Below are positions 18,630-27,604 of a stretch of DNA of 35,526 bases, in pieces; the stretch's first letter is position 1; the number at the start of each line of letters is the position of its first letter. Source of the DNA: Verrucomicrobiota bacterium (GTDB lineage: Bacteria; Verrucomicrobiota; Kiritimatiellia; UBA8416); NCBI GenBank assembly GCA_018645275.1, contig JABGOW010000254.1:1-35526 (forward strand), in the 5' to 3' direction. The notes beneath the pieces are model-generated. The model saw only the letters and a list, made by a program, of their open reading frames with translations. It had not been told where the DNA came from and ran no database searches. The position numbers and the translations under genes are program-made.

Positions 18630-19241
18630 ATCAGCACACCACGCATTGGCATTCTGGGGGGATCATTTAACCCCGTGCACATGGGGCACCTGCTGCTGGC
18701 GCAGAGCGCTCTTGAAGCCTTTGACCTTTCGAAGGTGCTCTTTATGCCGTGCTACATTCAGCCTCACAAGGATCCCACGATGTTGGCCTCTCCAGAGCAC
18801 CGAATGGCGATGCTTGAGCAAGCCCTGATGGACAACATGCAGTTTGAGGTGTTGGACATCGAGATCGTCCGGGGGGGGACTTCCTATGCTGTGGACTCGG
18901 TGCGGGAGATCAGCAAGCTGTATCCGGAAGCCGAGCTCTTCTTCATTATTGGGGCGGACACCCTGACGGAGCTACACCTCTGGCATGATATCTACGCATT
19001 GCTGGAAATGTGCAGTTTCGCAACATTCTCTCGGCCCGGCCTGGATGTCATGAGCCTGGCCGAGGAGGATCTGCACTTAGATCCACCGTGGCCACCGCGC
19101 CTCCTTGATATGGTGGCGAGGGGACGTATGCTTGAGATTTCATCATCGGACATTAGACACAGAGTTGCCGAAGGCATGAGTATTCGGTATCTTGTACCCC
19201 CACTGGTGGAAATGTATGTTGCCGAACACCATCTTTATTGA
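18630..19241 (+). CDS. nadD: Nicotinate-nucleotide adenylyltransferase, apparent ATC start
   Basis: ISTPRIGILGGSFNPVHMGHLLLAQ nucleotidyltransferase motif lies upstream of the first ATG (18675); ISSSDIRHRVAEGMSIRYLVP C-terminal motif; GGGGG 4 nt before ATC. Confidence 0.88.
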   Translation: MSTPRIGILGGSFNPVHMGHLLLAQSALEAFDLSKVLFMPCYIQPHKDPTMLASPEHRMAMLEQALMDNMQFEVLDIEIVRGGTSYAVDSVREISKLYPEAELFFIIGADTLTELHLWHDIYALLEMCSFATFSRPGLDVMSLAEEDLHLDPPWPPRLLDMVARGRMLEISSSDIRHRVAEGMSIRYLVPPLVEMYVAEHHLY

Positions 19242-19298
19242 TCTGAGACGGCATCGCGTGCGATGCGTCTTGGGCGTTAGACGTTACTGGAGGTTCCC

Positions 19299-19634
19299 AT
19301 CGAAGCGCTGTCATTAGCAACTCGCGTACGCGAGATTCTGGAAGACAAGAAGGCTCAGGATGTTGCCGTTCTTGATGTGCGTAAGCTGTCTACAGTCACA
19401 GACTACTATGTTGTCGTCTCAGGCATGAGTCCACCTCACCTGAAGGCCCTGTACGGAGATGTGCAGCATCAGCTCAAACAGGTTGGCATTCAGTGCTACC
19501 GTCGATCGGGCGTGCCTGATGCCGGTTGGATGGTGCTCGACTACGTTGACGTCATCATACACATATTCCTGCCGGAAGCACGTGAGTTCTACGCCATTGA
19601 GTCGTTGTGGGATCAGGCAGATCGTATTGCGTGA
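19299..19634 (+). CDS. rsfS: Ribosomal silencing factor RsfS, apparent ATC start
   Basis: (ATC)EALSLATRVREILEDKKAQDVAVLDVRKLSTVTDYYVVVSG...GWMVLDYVDVIIHIF; GGAGG 5 nt before ATC. Confidence 0.88.
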   Translation: MEALSLATRVREILEDKKAQDVAVLDVRKLSTVTDYYVVVSGMSPPHLKALYGDVQHQLKQVGIQCYRRSGVPDAGWMVLDYVDVIIHIFLPEAREFYAIESLWDQADRIA

Positions 19635-20145
19635 GCTCCTCGTCGTCTCCGAATAGATCATCGACGGCAAACCCCTCCATTTCCAGAAGTTGCCGTGCTA
19701 CCGCCTTCAGATCGCGATCGTCTGGGATCGTCGCATCTTCCGCACCGTCTTCAGCCAGCGTATCCGAGACCATGGCGACCATGGAGCTCAGCTCTGAGAT
19801 TCGCTCGGAACGTTGCCGGGCGGGAATTCCTGCTATCCACGTGGTGCCTCCCGCGATGGCCAGTAGCATTGCCGCATAGGCGGCAATGCGCGTTAACGGA
19901 ACGGGGAACCAGATGACATTGCGGCTGTGGCGATCCGCTGCGGCCTTGCGAATTTCCGCCAAGGAATCGGGGTGTGGTTCCGCGTCGGGCAAAAGGTCGC
20001 GGGCAATCTGCGCGATCTGTTCCTCTTCATGCGCGAAAGCCCTGCACGTGTCGCATGTGCTCAGGTGTTCAGCGAGAGCGTCGCGCGAGTGAGGTTCCCG
20101 GGATGCCGCCAGGAGAATTTGTTTCTGGTAATCTGTGCAGTTCAT
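19555..20145 (-). CDS. Zinc-finger-type anti-sigma factor
   Basis: LAEHLSTCDTCRAF (HxxxCxxC), single TM; immediately downstream of an ECF sigma factor. Confidence 0.8.
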   Translation of the reverse strand: MNCTDYQKQILLAASREPHSRDALAEHLSTCDTCRAFAHEEEQIAQIARDLLPDAEPHPDSLAEIRKAAADRHSRNVIWFPVPLTRIAAYAAMLLAIAGGTTWIAGIPARQRSERISELSSMVAMVSDTLAEDGAEDATIPDDRDLKAVARQLLEMEGFAVDDLFGDDEELTQYDLPDPTTTQWRRTHVLPAGICV

Positions 20146-20163
20146 GAACTCACCTCCGTTTTC

Positions 20164-20736
20164 CTATCCAAGATCGTCATAGCATTCTCTGAGGGGCACG
20201 CGTAGCTTCGCCAGTGCATACTGCATCCGCGCCAAGGCTGTATTGATGGATGTCCCCTGTATTTTCGCAATCTCCTTGAAAGGAAGCTCTGCTTTCGTGC
20301 GCAGCAGAAAGACCTCCTTCTGTTCATCCGGTAGCGTGGCAACCGCCTTCTTTACCATCTCGCCTAAGTCCCGGTTCTGGCTGTTGTCGTGTGGCGAAGG
20401 GCCATCATCGGGTAACACATCCCCCAGAGAGCCTCCTTCTTCGGACTCTGCATCGAGGCTCACCGTTGGTTTTCGCTTCCGTATGCTGTCTATGACCACA
20501 TTGTGGGTGATGCGGACCAGCCATCCAAAGAAGTTACCATGCCGGTAGAGTCCAATCTTCCGAATCACCTTCATCCACGCATTCTGAAAGATCTCATCAG
20601 CATCGCCGGTATTTCCGATCATATTCAGAATGTAGCCGAAAAGCGGGCGGCGATAGCGTTGAACAAGCACATCCAAAGCCCCAACATCGCCCTCCCGGTA
20701 ACGGGCTACAAGCTCTTTGTCATCCAGTTGATCCAT
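20164..20736 (-). CDS. ECF-type RNA polymerase sigma factor
   Basis: DADEIFQNAWMKVIRKIGLY (region 2) and LPDEQKEVFLLRTKAELPFKEIAKIQGTSINTALARMQYALAKLR (region 4). Confidence 0.93.
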   Translation of the reverse strand: MDQLDDKELVARYREGDVGALDVLVQRYRRPLFGYILNMIGNTGDADEIFQNAWMKVIRKIGLYRHGNFFGWLVRITHNVVIDSIRKRKPTVSLDAESEEGGSLGDVLPDDGPSPHDNSQNRDLGEMVKKAVATLPDEQKEVFLLRTKAELPFKEIAKIQGTSINTALARMQYALAKLRVPLRECYDDLG

Positions 20737-20906
20737 AGCGGCCACATTCAAATAACGTCCAGCGTCACAAGATATTGCAGAGAATCGCAGCAATGGCCCC
20801 GATATTGCAAGCCTGCTGCATCCCGAAAGGGGGTTGCACGCTGAAGGGAGAGGCGTACAATGGTCGAACTGAATTCAAATGCAAGATAGCGTTAGCGAGA
20901 AATGAT

Positions 20907-21071
20907 ATGAGCGACAAAGTGAAACCCATGTGCAAGTGGGACAAGGATAAGATCAAGAAGGACTTCCAGGGATTTCGGAGTATGGTTGTTGGAGCCAAGC
21001 ACGCCTGCACGAAGTGTGGACGCGTTGCGAAGAGCAAGAAGGCACTATGCAAGCCGGAGTCTCTGGGCTGA
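20907..21071 (+). CDS. Small Cys-rich protein (54 aa), possible metal-binding
   Basis: MSDKVKPMCKWDKDKIKKDFQGFRSMVVGAKHACTKCGRVAKSKKALCKPESLG. Confidence 0.6.
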   Translation: MSDKVKPMCKWDKDKIKKDFQGFRSMVVGAKHACTKCGRVAKSKKALCKPESLG

Positions 21072-21196
21072 ATCTGTAGGGAGCTGCGCTCGCGCTAGTA
21101 CGGAACCAACAGGCGTGAGCCAAACGTGCAGCTCGGTTTCTGAAACAAGGACACGGCAGCTCGGGTATGTCGTGTGATCTTGGGAAAGCAGGAAAG

Positions 21197-22783
21197 ATGA
21201 GAGCGAAGAGGCTGAAGCAGAGCAAATCCCTGATGGGGGGAGGGGATCCGGTTGCCGTCATTGAATTGGGGACGACCTCAATTCGTATGGTGATTGCTGA
21301 GATCACGCGGGGAGGGAAGTTCAGAGTTCTCGATACGCTTCAGCAGGTTGTTTCGCTTGGCCGGGACACGTTCACGGATGGTCAGATCGCGCGCTCGACC
21401 GTAGAGGCCTGCGTGGCTGCCTTGCGCAGCTTCCAGAAGGTGATGCGAGAGTACGGAATTGTCGAAGACCGCCACGTGCGTGCCATTGCAACGAGCGCGG
21501 TTCGAGAGGCGGAGAATCGCGATGCCCTTGTGGATCGTATTCAGATTGCAACCGGCATCCAGGTGGCGATCATTGACGAAGCCGAGATAAGCCGCCTTAC
21601 CTATCTTGCTGTCCGTCCCGTACTGATGCGACAGCCATTCTTCAAGAAATCGGACACGCTGGTCTTGGAGGTGGGTGGCGGTAGCACCGAGGCCCTGATG
21701 TTCAAGAAGGGCAAGGTCGGCAACTCGCATATGTATCGACTCGGTTCGCTGCGCTTGATGCAGATGCTTGGTGAATACAATGCGCCTCGTGCTCGAGCGG
21801 TGGGTATTCTGTCGAGCGCGACAGATTCGACGATAGACCAGATTTCTTCCAGTCTTCAGCCCGCCGGTAAATTGCACATGCTGGCGCTGGGCTCCGATAC
21901 ACGCTTTGCCGGTGCCATCCTGCATCCGGAGTGGGACAAGCAATCGCCCATTCGCCTCAAGGTCTCGGCCTTGGAGGTGTTGACCCACAAGCTCCTGCAG
22001 ATGACTACCGACGCGTTGGTGAAGCGATACAAGATGAGTTTCCAGGAAGCGGGTACCGTTGGCCCGGCGCTCCTGATCTACGTTCGGCTGGCACGAGCCC
22101 TCAAGCTTCGCCACATCCTGGTGGCAGAGGTTAATCTCCGCAGCGGATTGTTGGCGGAGATGGCGACCGGTGGTGCGTGGACCGCTGAATTCAAACGGCA
22201 AATTATGAATTCGGCCATTGCTGTCGGGCGTCACTATCATGTCGATTTGCGCCACGCCCGGCATGTTGCCTCCTATGCCCAGAAAATCTTCGACTATCTT
22301 CGGGAGGAGCATCGGTTGAACGCACGCGACGAGATGATTCTGGCGGTGGCATCTCTGCTGCATGAAAGTGGCCTCTATGTCAGCAATTCGTCGCACCACA
22401 AACACTCCTTCTACCTGATTCTCAATAGCGACATCTTTGGACTAGGATCCCGTGACCTCTTATTGGCTGCGCTTGTGGCCCGCTACCATCGTGGTGCAAC
22501 ACCACGACCGGGGCATGACCACTATGCTTCACTGCCGCGTGAGAGCCGACTGACGGTCAACAAGCTCTCGGCGATTCTACGCGTGGCGAATGCTCTGGAT
22601 CGAAATCATAGCGTGAGCGCGCTCGATATTGAGCTTCAATACACGGATGAGGGCGTTCGCATTGCTGTTCGTACGCGGACGGATATCACAATGGTCCAGC
22701 ACCGCGTGAATCAGCGGTCGGAGTTGTTTGAACAGGTGTACGGCACGCGTGTGGCTGTGTGCCAGCATAGAAAAGAGACGTAG
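21197..22783 (+). CDS. ppx: Ppx/GppA exopolyphosphatase family protein with C-terminal HD-like domain
   Basis: VAVIELGTTSIRMVIAEI, LVLEVGGGSTEALMF; C-terminal HDYASL-type region. Confidence 0.9.
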   Translation: MRAKRLKQSKSLMGGGDPVAVIELGTTSIRMVIAEITRGGKFRVLDTLQQVVSLGRDTFTDGQIARSTVEACVAALRSFQKVMREYGIVEDRHVRAIATSAVREAENRDALVDRIQIATGIQVAIIDEAEISRLTYLAVRPVLMRQPFFKKSDTLVLEVGGGSTEALMFKKGKVGNSHMYRLGSLRLMQMLGEYNAPRARAVGILSSATDSTIDQISSSLQPAGKLHMLALGSDTRFAGAILHPEWDKQSPIRLKVSALEVLTHKLLQMTTDALVKRYKMSFQEAGTVGPALLIYVRLARALKLRHILVAEVNLRSGLLAEMATGGAWTAEFKRQIMNSAIAVGRHYHVDLRHARHVASYAQKIFDYLREEHRLNARDEMILAVASLLHESGLYVSNSSHHKHSFYLILNSDIFGLGSRDLLLAALVARYHRGATPRPGHDHYASLPRESRLTVNKLSAILRVANALDRNHSVSALDIELQYTDEGVRIAVRTRTDITMVQHRVNQRSELFEQVYGTRVAVCQHRKET

Positions 22784-22786
22784 ACC

Positions 22787-24898
22787 ATGGCAAAGAAAGT
22801 AATACGTTACGTCAATCGAGAACTCAGTTGGCTGGAGTTCAACCAGCGCGTGTTGGATGAAGCCCAGGCACCCGACGTCCCTCTGCTCGAGCAGCTCCTT
22901 TTTCTCACCATTGTGGCTTCCAATCTGGACGAGTTCTACATGGTTCGTGTCGGCGGTCTCACGCTGATGGAGCAGGCAGGCATTACGACTCCTGATGTTG
23001 CGGAACTTAGCCCTGTAGAGCAGCTGAAGCGGATTCACAAGCGTGCGCGTCGTATGATCTGTGACATCTATGGCACCTACCGCCAGATGATTCCTGCCCT
23101 TGCGGAGCACGGTATTCGCCGCCTCCTGATTGCGGACCTCACGCCGCCCCAGATTGATGATATTGAATCGCGATTCCTGCAGACCCTCTTTCCGGTTGTG
23201 ACTCCCATGGCATTGCGCGTGGGGGAGTCCTTTCCAATGCTGTCGAACCTGGGGCTCTATATGATCGTGAAGCTGGCTCCTGAGCCGCGCAAACGGACTC
23301 CCCGCTATGCACTGGTTCCGCTTAGCAAGGGGCTTGATCGGCTGATGCCGATTGCGGTTGGCGATGGCGCACATCCTTACATCCTGGTGGAGGATGTGAT
23401 TCAGCACTTCGTGGGGCATCTGTTTCCCGGTCAGGAGGTCCTCGAAGCTGTGCCGTTTCGGGCAACGCGGAATGCGGATATGCAGGTGAAGGATGAATTT
23501 GCTGTCGATCTTGTCTCAGAGATGGAGAAGGTGCTTCGTCGCCGCAAGACCGGTGGCTGCGTTCGACTCGAGATCGATAAAGGCGCATCTAAGACCACGA
23601 CCGAGTTCCTCAGCAAGTTACTGCACGTCAAGGACGAGGCCGTGCTCAAAGTGGATGGCCCGTTGCATCTGACTGATTTCCGTGCCCTACTCGGCACGGA
23701 AGGGACAGAGCATCTACGCTACGAGACGTGGTTACCGCAGGGAAATGCGGATATTGATCCCTCCAAGAGCATCTTTTCTCAGATTGCGGCTCGCGACATC
23801 GCGCTGTCGCTTCCGTTTGAACGTTTCGACCCCATTGTGAAACTGGTTCAGGAAGCGGCGGATGATCCGGATGTGCTGGCGATCAAACAGGTGCTCTATC
23901 GCACCAGTTCCAATAGCCCCATCATCAAAGCTCTCCGCCGAGCAGCCGAGAACGGCAAGTCGGTCACGGTGCTGGTGGAGCTAAAGGCGCGTTTTGATGA
24001 GGCAAACAACATTGAGTGGGCGAGGCGGCTGGAGCGCAATGGTGTGCAGGTGATCTATGGAATCAAGGGCCTGAAGACGCACGCGAAGATCTGTCTTGTT
24101 GTACGGCGCGAGCCGGAGGGCGTTGTGCGCTACATGCACTTCGGGACGGGGAATTACAACGATAGTACTGCCAAGCTCTATACGGATGTGGGGTTGCTCA
24201 CGCGGAATCCCGACTTGGGAATGGATGCCTCCGCATTCTTCAATGCGGTCGGCGGCTATTCTGAACCCCAGCAGTATCTCAAGTTAGTTCAATCTCCCAT
24301 CAGCATGCTTGATACGCTTGTTGATCTTATCGACGGTGAGACAGAGCGGAAGCGCCAGGGCCACAAAGCACAGATCCTGGCCAAGATGAACTCACTTGTT
24401 GATCCTACTGTTATTGAGGCGCTCTATCGTGCGTCAGCCGCGGGAGTGGATGTCAGACTGAACGTGCGAGGGATTTGCTGTCTGCGACCCGGGGTGAAGG
24501 GGCTTAGCGAGAACATCAAGGTGATCAGTATCGTTGATCGCTTCCTTGAACACAGCCGGATCTTCTATTTCCTGCACGGTGGGGCCAAGAAGATGTATAT
24601 TTCGAGCGCGGACTGGATGCCGCGAAACTTGAAGCGTCGTATTGAGCTAATGGTTCCCGTTGAAGACACCCGCTGTCGCAAGAAGCTCATGCATGTTCTG
24701 AAAACCTGCATGAACGACTCGGTGAAGGGCCGGAGAATACAGCCGGATGGCGGACATCTGCTGCCCGCGGCCGAGGGCTCTCGCAAGGGCGGGAGGTCGC
24801 AGGAGAGTCTCTACCGCGGGGCCTGTGATGCCGCCGCTGAGGTGCGGCAGGCGAAACGCACGAAGTTTGAACCCCATCTTCCACCTGGTGCAGACTGA
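22787..24898 (+). CDS. ppk1: Polyphosphate kinase 1
   Basis: YVNRELSWLEFNQRVLDEA, GLKTHAKICLVVRRE, HFGTGNYND, RFLEHSRIFYF. Confidence 0.97.
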   Translation: MAKKVIRYVNRELSWLEFNQRVLDEAQAPDVPLLEQLLFLTIVASNLDEFYMVRVGGLTLMEQAGITTPDVAELSPVEQLKRIHKRARRMICDIYGTYRQMIPALAEHGIRRLLIADLTPPQIDDIESRFLQTLFPVVTPMALRVGESFPMLSNLGLYMIVKLAPEPRKRTPRYALVPLSKGLDRLMPIAVGDGAHPYILVEDVIQHFVGHLFPGQEVLEAVPFRATRNADMQVKDEFAVDLVSEMEKVLRRRKTGGCVRLEIDKGASKTTTEFLSKLLHVKDEAVLKVDGPLHLTDFRALLGTEGTEHLRYETWLPQGNADIDPSKSIFSQIAARDIALSLPFERFDPIVKLVQEAADDPDVLAIKQVLYRTSSNSPIIKALRRAAENGKSVTVLVELKARFDEANNIEWARRLERNGVQVIYGIKGLKTHAKICLVVRREPEGVVRYMHFGTGNYNDSTAKLYTDVGLLTRNPDLGMDASAFFNAVGGYSEPQQYLKLVQSPISMLDTLVDLIDGETERKRQGHKAQILAKMNSLVDPTVIEALYRASAAGVDVRLNVRGICCLRPGVKGLSENIKVISIVDRFLEHSRIFYFLHGGAKKMYISSADWMPRNLKRRIELMVPVEDTRCRKKLMHVLKTCMNDSVKGRRIQPDGGHLLPAAEGSRKGGRSQESLYRGACDAAAEVRQAKRTKFEPHLPPGAD

Positions 24899-24909
24899 TC
24901 AGACGGCCT

Positions 24910-25830
24910 ATGAGCGCTTCCCGAAAAGTACGGTTTGCAGGGGTTGTGTCGCCATCGGATAGCGCACTGATGGCGGCAAGTCAGATTCTCCAGCATGAAT
25001 ACGCGATCATGGCTTCATGCATCAAAGCCCTGACCAAGACACCCCGAAAGCGCAGCGTGGCTGTTCATGATTTGCGCGTTTCTGCGCGCCGCTTTCGCTC
25101 TGCTGCACGGCTTTTCAAGTCTCTGCTGCAGCCGAGCGACATCAAGGTTTTTACCGATACGCTCAAGTTGATGTCCGACCAGCTCAGTTCCGTTCGAGAC
25201 TGCGAGGTGTGGCTTGCGTTTCTGGACTCGGTTGTGCTCCCCGGCTCCGTGCGCGACGGCCGGGAATTCGGTGCACTCCACGATGCGGCCAAGGTCAGCT
25301 ACCGACAGAGCCGTGAGGATCTGAAAGCGTGCCTCTCCGGAGATGCTGTACAGAACCTCTTGAAGCTGGCTCCCAAGGTGATTGACAAGCAGATCCCCCG
25401 CCTCAAAGGCTCCGCACCGAAGTGTCAGGTGTCCCCGTTCGTAGCCAACCGACTCGTGAAGCCGCTGGGACTGCTTGAAGCGCCTATGCCGGGAATTTCC
25501 CAGATGAGCAGCACCGCGCTCCACACGCTACGCAAGTCAGTCCGGCAGCTCCGGTACTGGGCGGAGTTCTCGGAGCCCATTCTGGAGGGCCCCGTGGTGG
25601 CGCTCACGGTCCGCCTGAAAGAGGCCTCCGATGGGCTTGGGGCCGTACACGATATGGATGTTCACATGGAGTACGTCGACTCAGAGAATCCAGGGCTTTC
25701 CGACTTGTATGATGTCATGCTCCATCAACGAGAGCAGGGGCTTGAGCGGTTTCGAAAACGCTGGAAAGCGCTCTGCCGCAAATCATCACGCTGCCCGCTC
25801 AACGCATTTCTCAAGGATTGCGTCGGGTAG
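24910..25830 (+). CDS. CHAD domain protein
   Basis: VHDLRVSARRFRSAARLF and LHTLRKSVRQLRYWAEF conserved CHAD helices. Confidence 0.9.
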   Translation: MSASRKVRFAGVVSPSDSALMAASQILQHEYAIMASCIKALTKTPRKRSVAVHDLRVSARRFRSAARLFKSLLQPSDIKVFTDTLKLMSDQLSSVRDCEVWLAFLDSVVLPGSVRDGREFGALHDAAKVSYRQSREDLKACLSGDAVQNLLKLAPKVIDKQIPRLKGSAPKCQVSPFVANRLVKPLGLLEAPMPGISQMSSTALHTLRKSVRQLRYWAEFSEPILEGPVVALTVRLKEASDGLGAVHDMDVHMEYVDSENPGLSDLYDVMLHQREQGLERFRKRWKALCRKSSRCPLNAFLKDCVG

Positions 25831-25840
25831 ACGCATGTCT

Positions 25841-27361
25841 CTATAATGCGGCTTCGATGGCGTTGATGACGCTGTCGAGGACTTTGATGCGTGCAAACCA
25901 CTTGCAGTTTGATTCGACAACGGTCCACGGGGCGTAGGGGGTAGAGGTCCGCGCCAGCATTTCTTCAACGGCAGCGTAATAGGCGTCCCACTGCTTCCGG
26001 TTGCGCCAGTCCTCGTCGGTGATCTTCCATTGCTTGTGAGGTAGCTGCTCTCGTTCCTTGAAGCGGCGCAGCTGCTCATCCTGGTCAATCTGGAGCCAGA
26101 ACTTGCAGATCACTGCTCCGAAAGCGGCGATGTGTTGTTCCATTTCGTTTATCTCACGGTAGGCTCGCCTCCAATCACCCGGAGAACAGAATCCCTCCAC
26201 GCGCTCGACCAGCACACGGCCATACCAGGAGCGATCGAAGATGCTGATGTGCCCTGCCTTGGGGATTTCGTTCCAGAACCGCCAGAGATAGTGGTGTGCC
26301 TTTTCAATGTCGTTGGGGGCTGCAATCGGAACCACCTCATACCCCCGAGGGTCAAGCCGCTCGGTGAGGCGGCGGATGTTACCGCCCTTGCCGGCTGCGT
26401 CGCAGCCTTCGTAGACAATAACCACCGGCTTGCGCTGAACATAGATCTCGTGTTCCAGCTCGCGCAAACGCCGCTGCTGCTTCTTCAGGCGACTGCGGTA
26501 GTCCTCCCGCTCCAACTCCTGCATCAGGTCCACGTTGGCGAGAATGGAAACGTTGAGATCGGCTGCATTGCTGCCATCGGCTTTCCTATTGCGTGGCTTC
26601 TTCTCAGTAACCGCTTCGAGTTTCCGCTCGAGGGCCCCAATCACGGCCTTGAAGATCTTGAGTGATGCAAATCGACGATCTTCGGCTTCCACAATCGTCC
26701 ATGGCGCGAAGTCGGAGTCGGTTGCGGCCAGCATGGCTTCGGCGGCGTCGCGGTAGTCTCCATATTGTCGCTGTCGCTTCAGGTCTTCGTCAGTCACCCT
26801 CCATGCGGTTGAGGGATTGTTGCGTAGCTTCTCGAATCGCTTTTTCTGTTCCTTCTTGGAAATGTGCAGGAAGAACTTGAGTATGATATTGCCGTCGTCA
26901 GTGAGTTGTCGTTCGAACGAGACAATGTCACGCTCTGCGGCCGGCATGGCCTCGTCCTTGAGTTCCCCGTCGACGCGATCGTTCAGGAGACGGCGATACC
27001 AGCTGCGGTCGAAAATCGCGATGCGTCCACGAGCGGGTGTCTTGGTCCAGAATCGCCACAGGAATGGGCGCAGGCGCTCCTCGTCGTTTGGCGCGAGCGT
27101 GCTGTGGACGGAGAACCCACGTGGATCCAGAGGCATGATCAGACGGTTGATCAGCGTGCCTTTTCCGGCAGCGTCCCAGCCCTCGAATACCACGATGACG
27201 GGCACACCATGCTCAAGCAGGCTACGCTGCAGTGCCCCCAGCTTCATCCCAAGAGCGTCTTTCTCCTGCTTGTACTCTGACTTCTCAACCGTTCGCGACA
27301 GATCAATAGCTTCAAGCATTGCCCTCTCCTGTGTTGCACGCAGCATAGCTGCAAAGCGCAA
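25841..27361 (-). CDS. pap: Two-domain PPK2-family polyphosphate:AMP phosphotransferase
   Basis: Two PPK2 units: FEGWDAAGKGTLINRL...FDRSWYRR and YEGCDAAGKGGNIRRL...FDRSWYGR. Confidence 0.93.
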   Translation of the reverse strand: MRFAAMLRATQERAMLEAIDLSRTVEKSEYKQEKDALGMKLGALQRSLLEHGVPVIVVFEGWDAAGKGTLINRLIMPLDPRGFSVHSTLAPNDEERLRPFLWRFWTKTPARGRIAIFDRSWYRRLLNDRVDGELKDEAMPAAERDIVSFERQLTDDGNIILKFFLHISKKEQKKRFEKLRNNPSTAWRVTDEDLKRQRQYGDYRDAAEAMLAATDSDFAPWTIVEAEDRRFASLKIFKAVIGALERKLEAVTEKKPRNRKADGSNAADLNVSILANVDLMQELEREDYRSRLKKQQRRLRELEHEIYVQRKPVVIVYEGCDAAGKGGNIRRLTERLDPRGYEVVPIAAPNDIEKAHHYLWRFWNEIPKAGHISIFDRSWYGRVLVERVEGFCSPGDWRRAYREINEMEQHIAAFGAVICKFWLQIDQDEQLRRFKEREQLPHKQWKITDEDWRNRKQWDAYYAAVEEMLARTSTPYAPWTVVESNCKWFARIKVLDSVINAIEAAL

Positions 27362-27462
27362 ATGTCGTCAATAGATCAAGCTTGGTGGACATTCCCCAGC
27401 CCAGTTCTTCGCCCTGTCTGTCGCATGAGATCTTTCAATCCGCGACGTTCGTCGGGGTGCGA

Positions 27463-27517
27463 GCACTTCGCTCAAGATGACAGTTTTCTAAGGTTCTCTG
27501 TCATGTCGAGCTTGCCC
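27463..27517. repeat. Dispersed intergenic repeat, copy 2 (inverted)
   Basis: Reverse complement CAAGCTCGACATGACAGAGAACCTTAGAAAACTGTCATCTTGAGC. Confidence 0.7.
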
Positions 27518-27604
27518 GCGCTCAGGTTTTCAACAAATTGCTGTAATGGGAAGGGCACTTCTGCGATCAATTGTTAAATGCAATCGTGAAGGAGGGGCGA
27601 GAGA

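Noticed and set aside
18675-19241. nadD starting at ATG 18675 as in the ORF track
   Set aside because: It would remove GILGGSFNPVH, the essential nucleotide-binding motif, so the true start must be upstream.
21278-22405. 375-aa minus-strand ORF
   Set aside because: Shadow ORF antisense to the clearly coding ppx/gppA; no recognisable motifs.
22577-23419. 280-aa minus-strand ORF
   Set aside because: Antisense to ppx and ppk1; composition typical of frame shadow.
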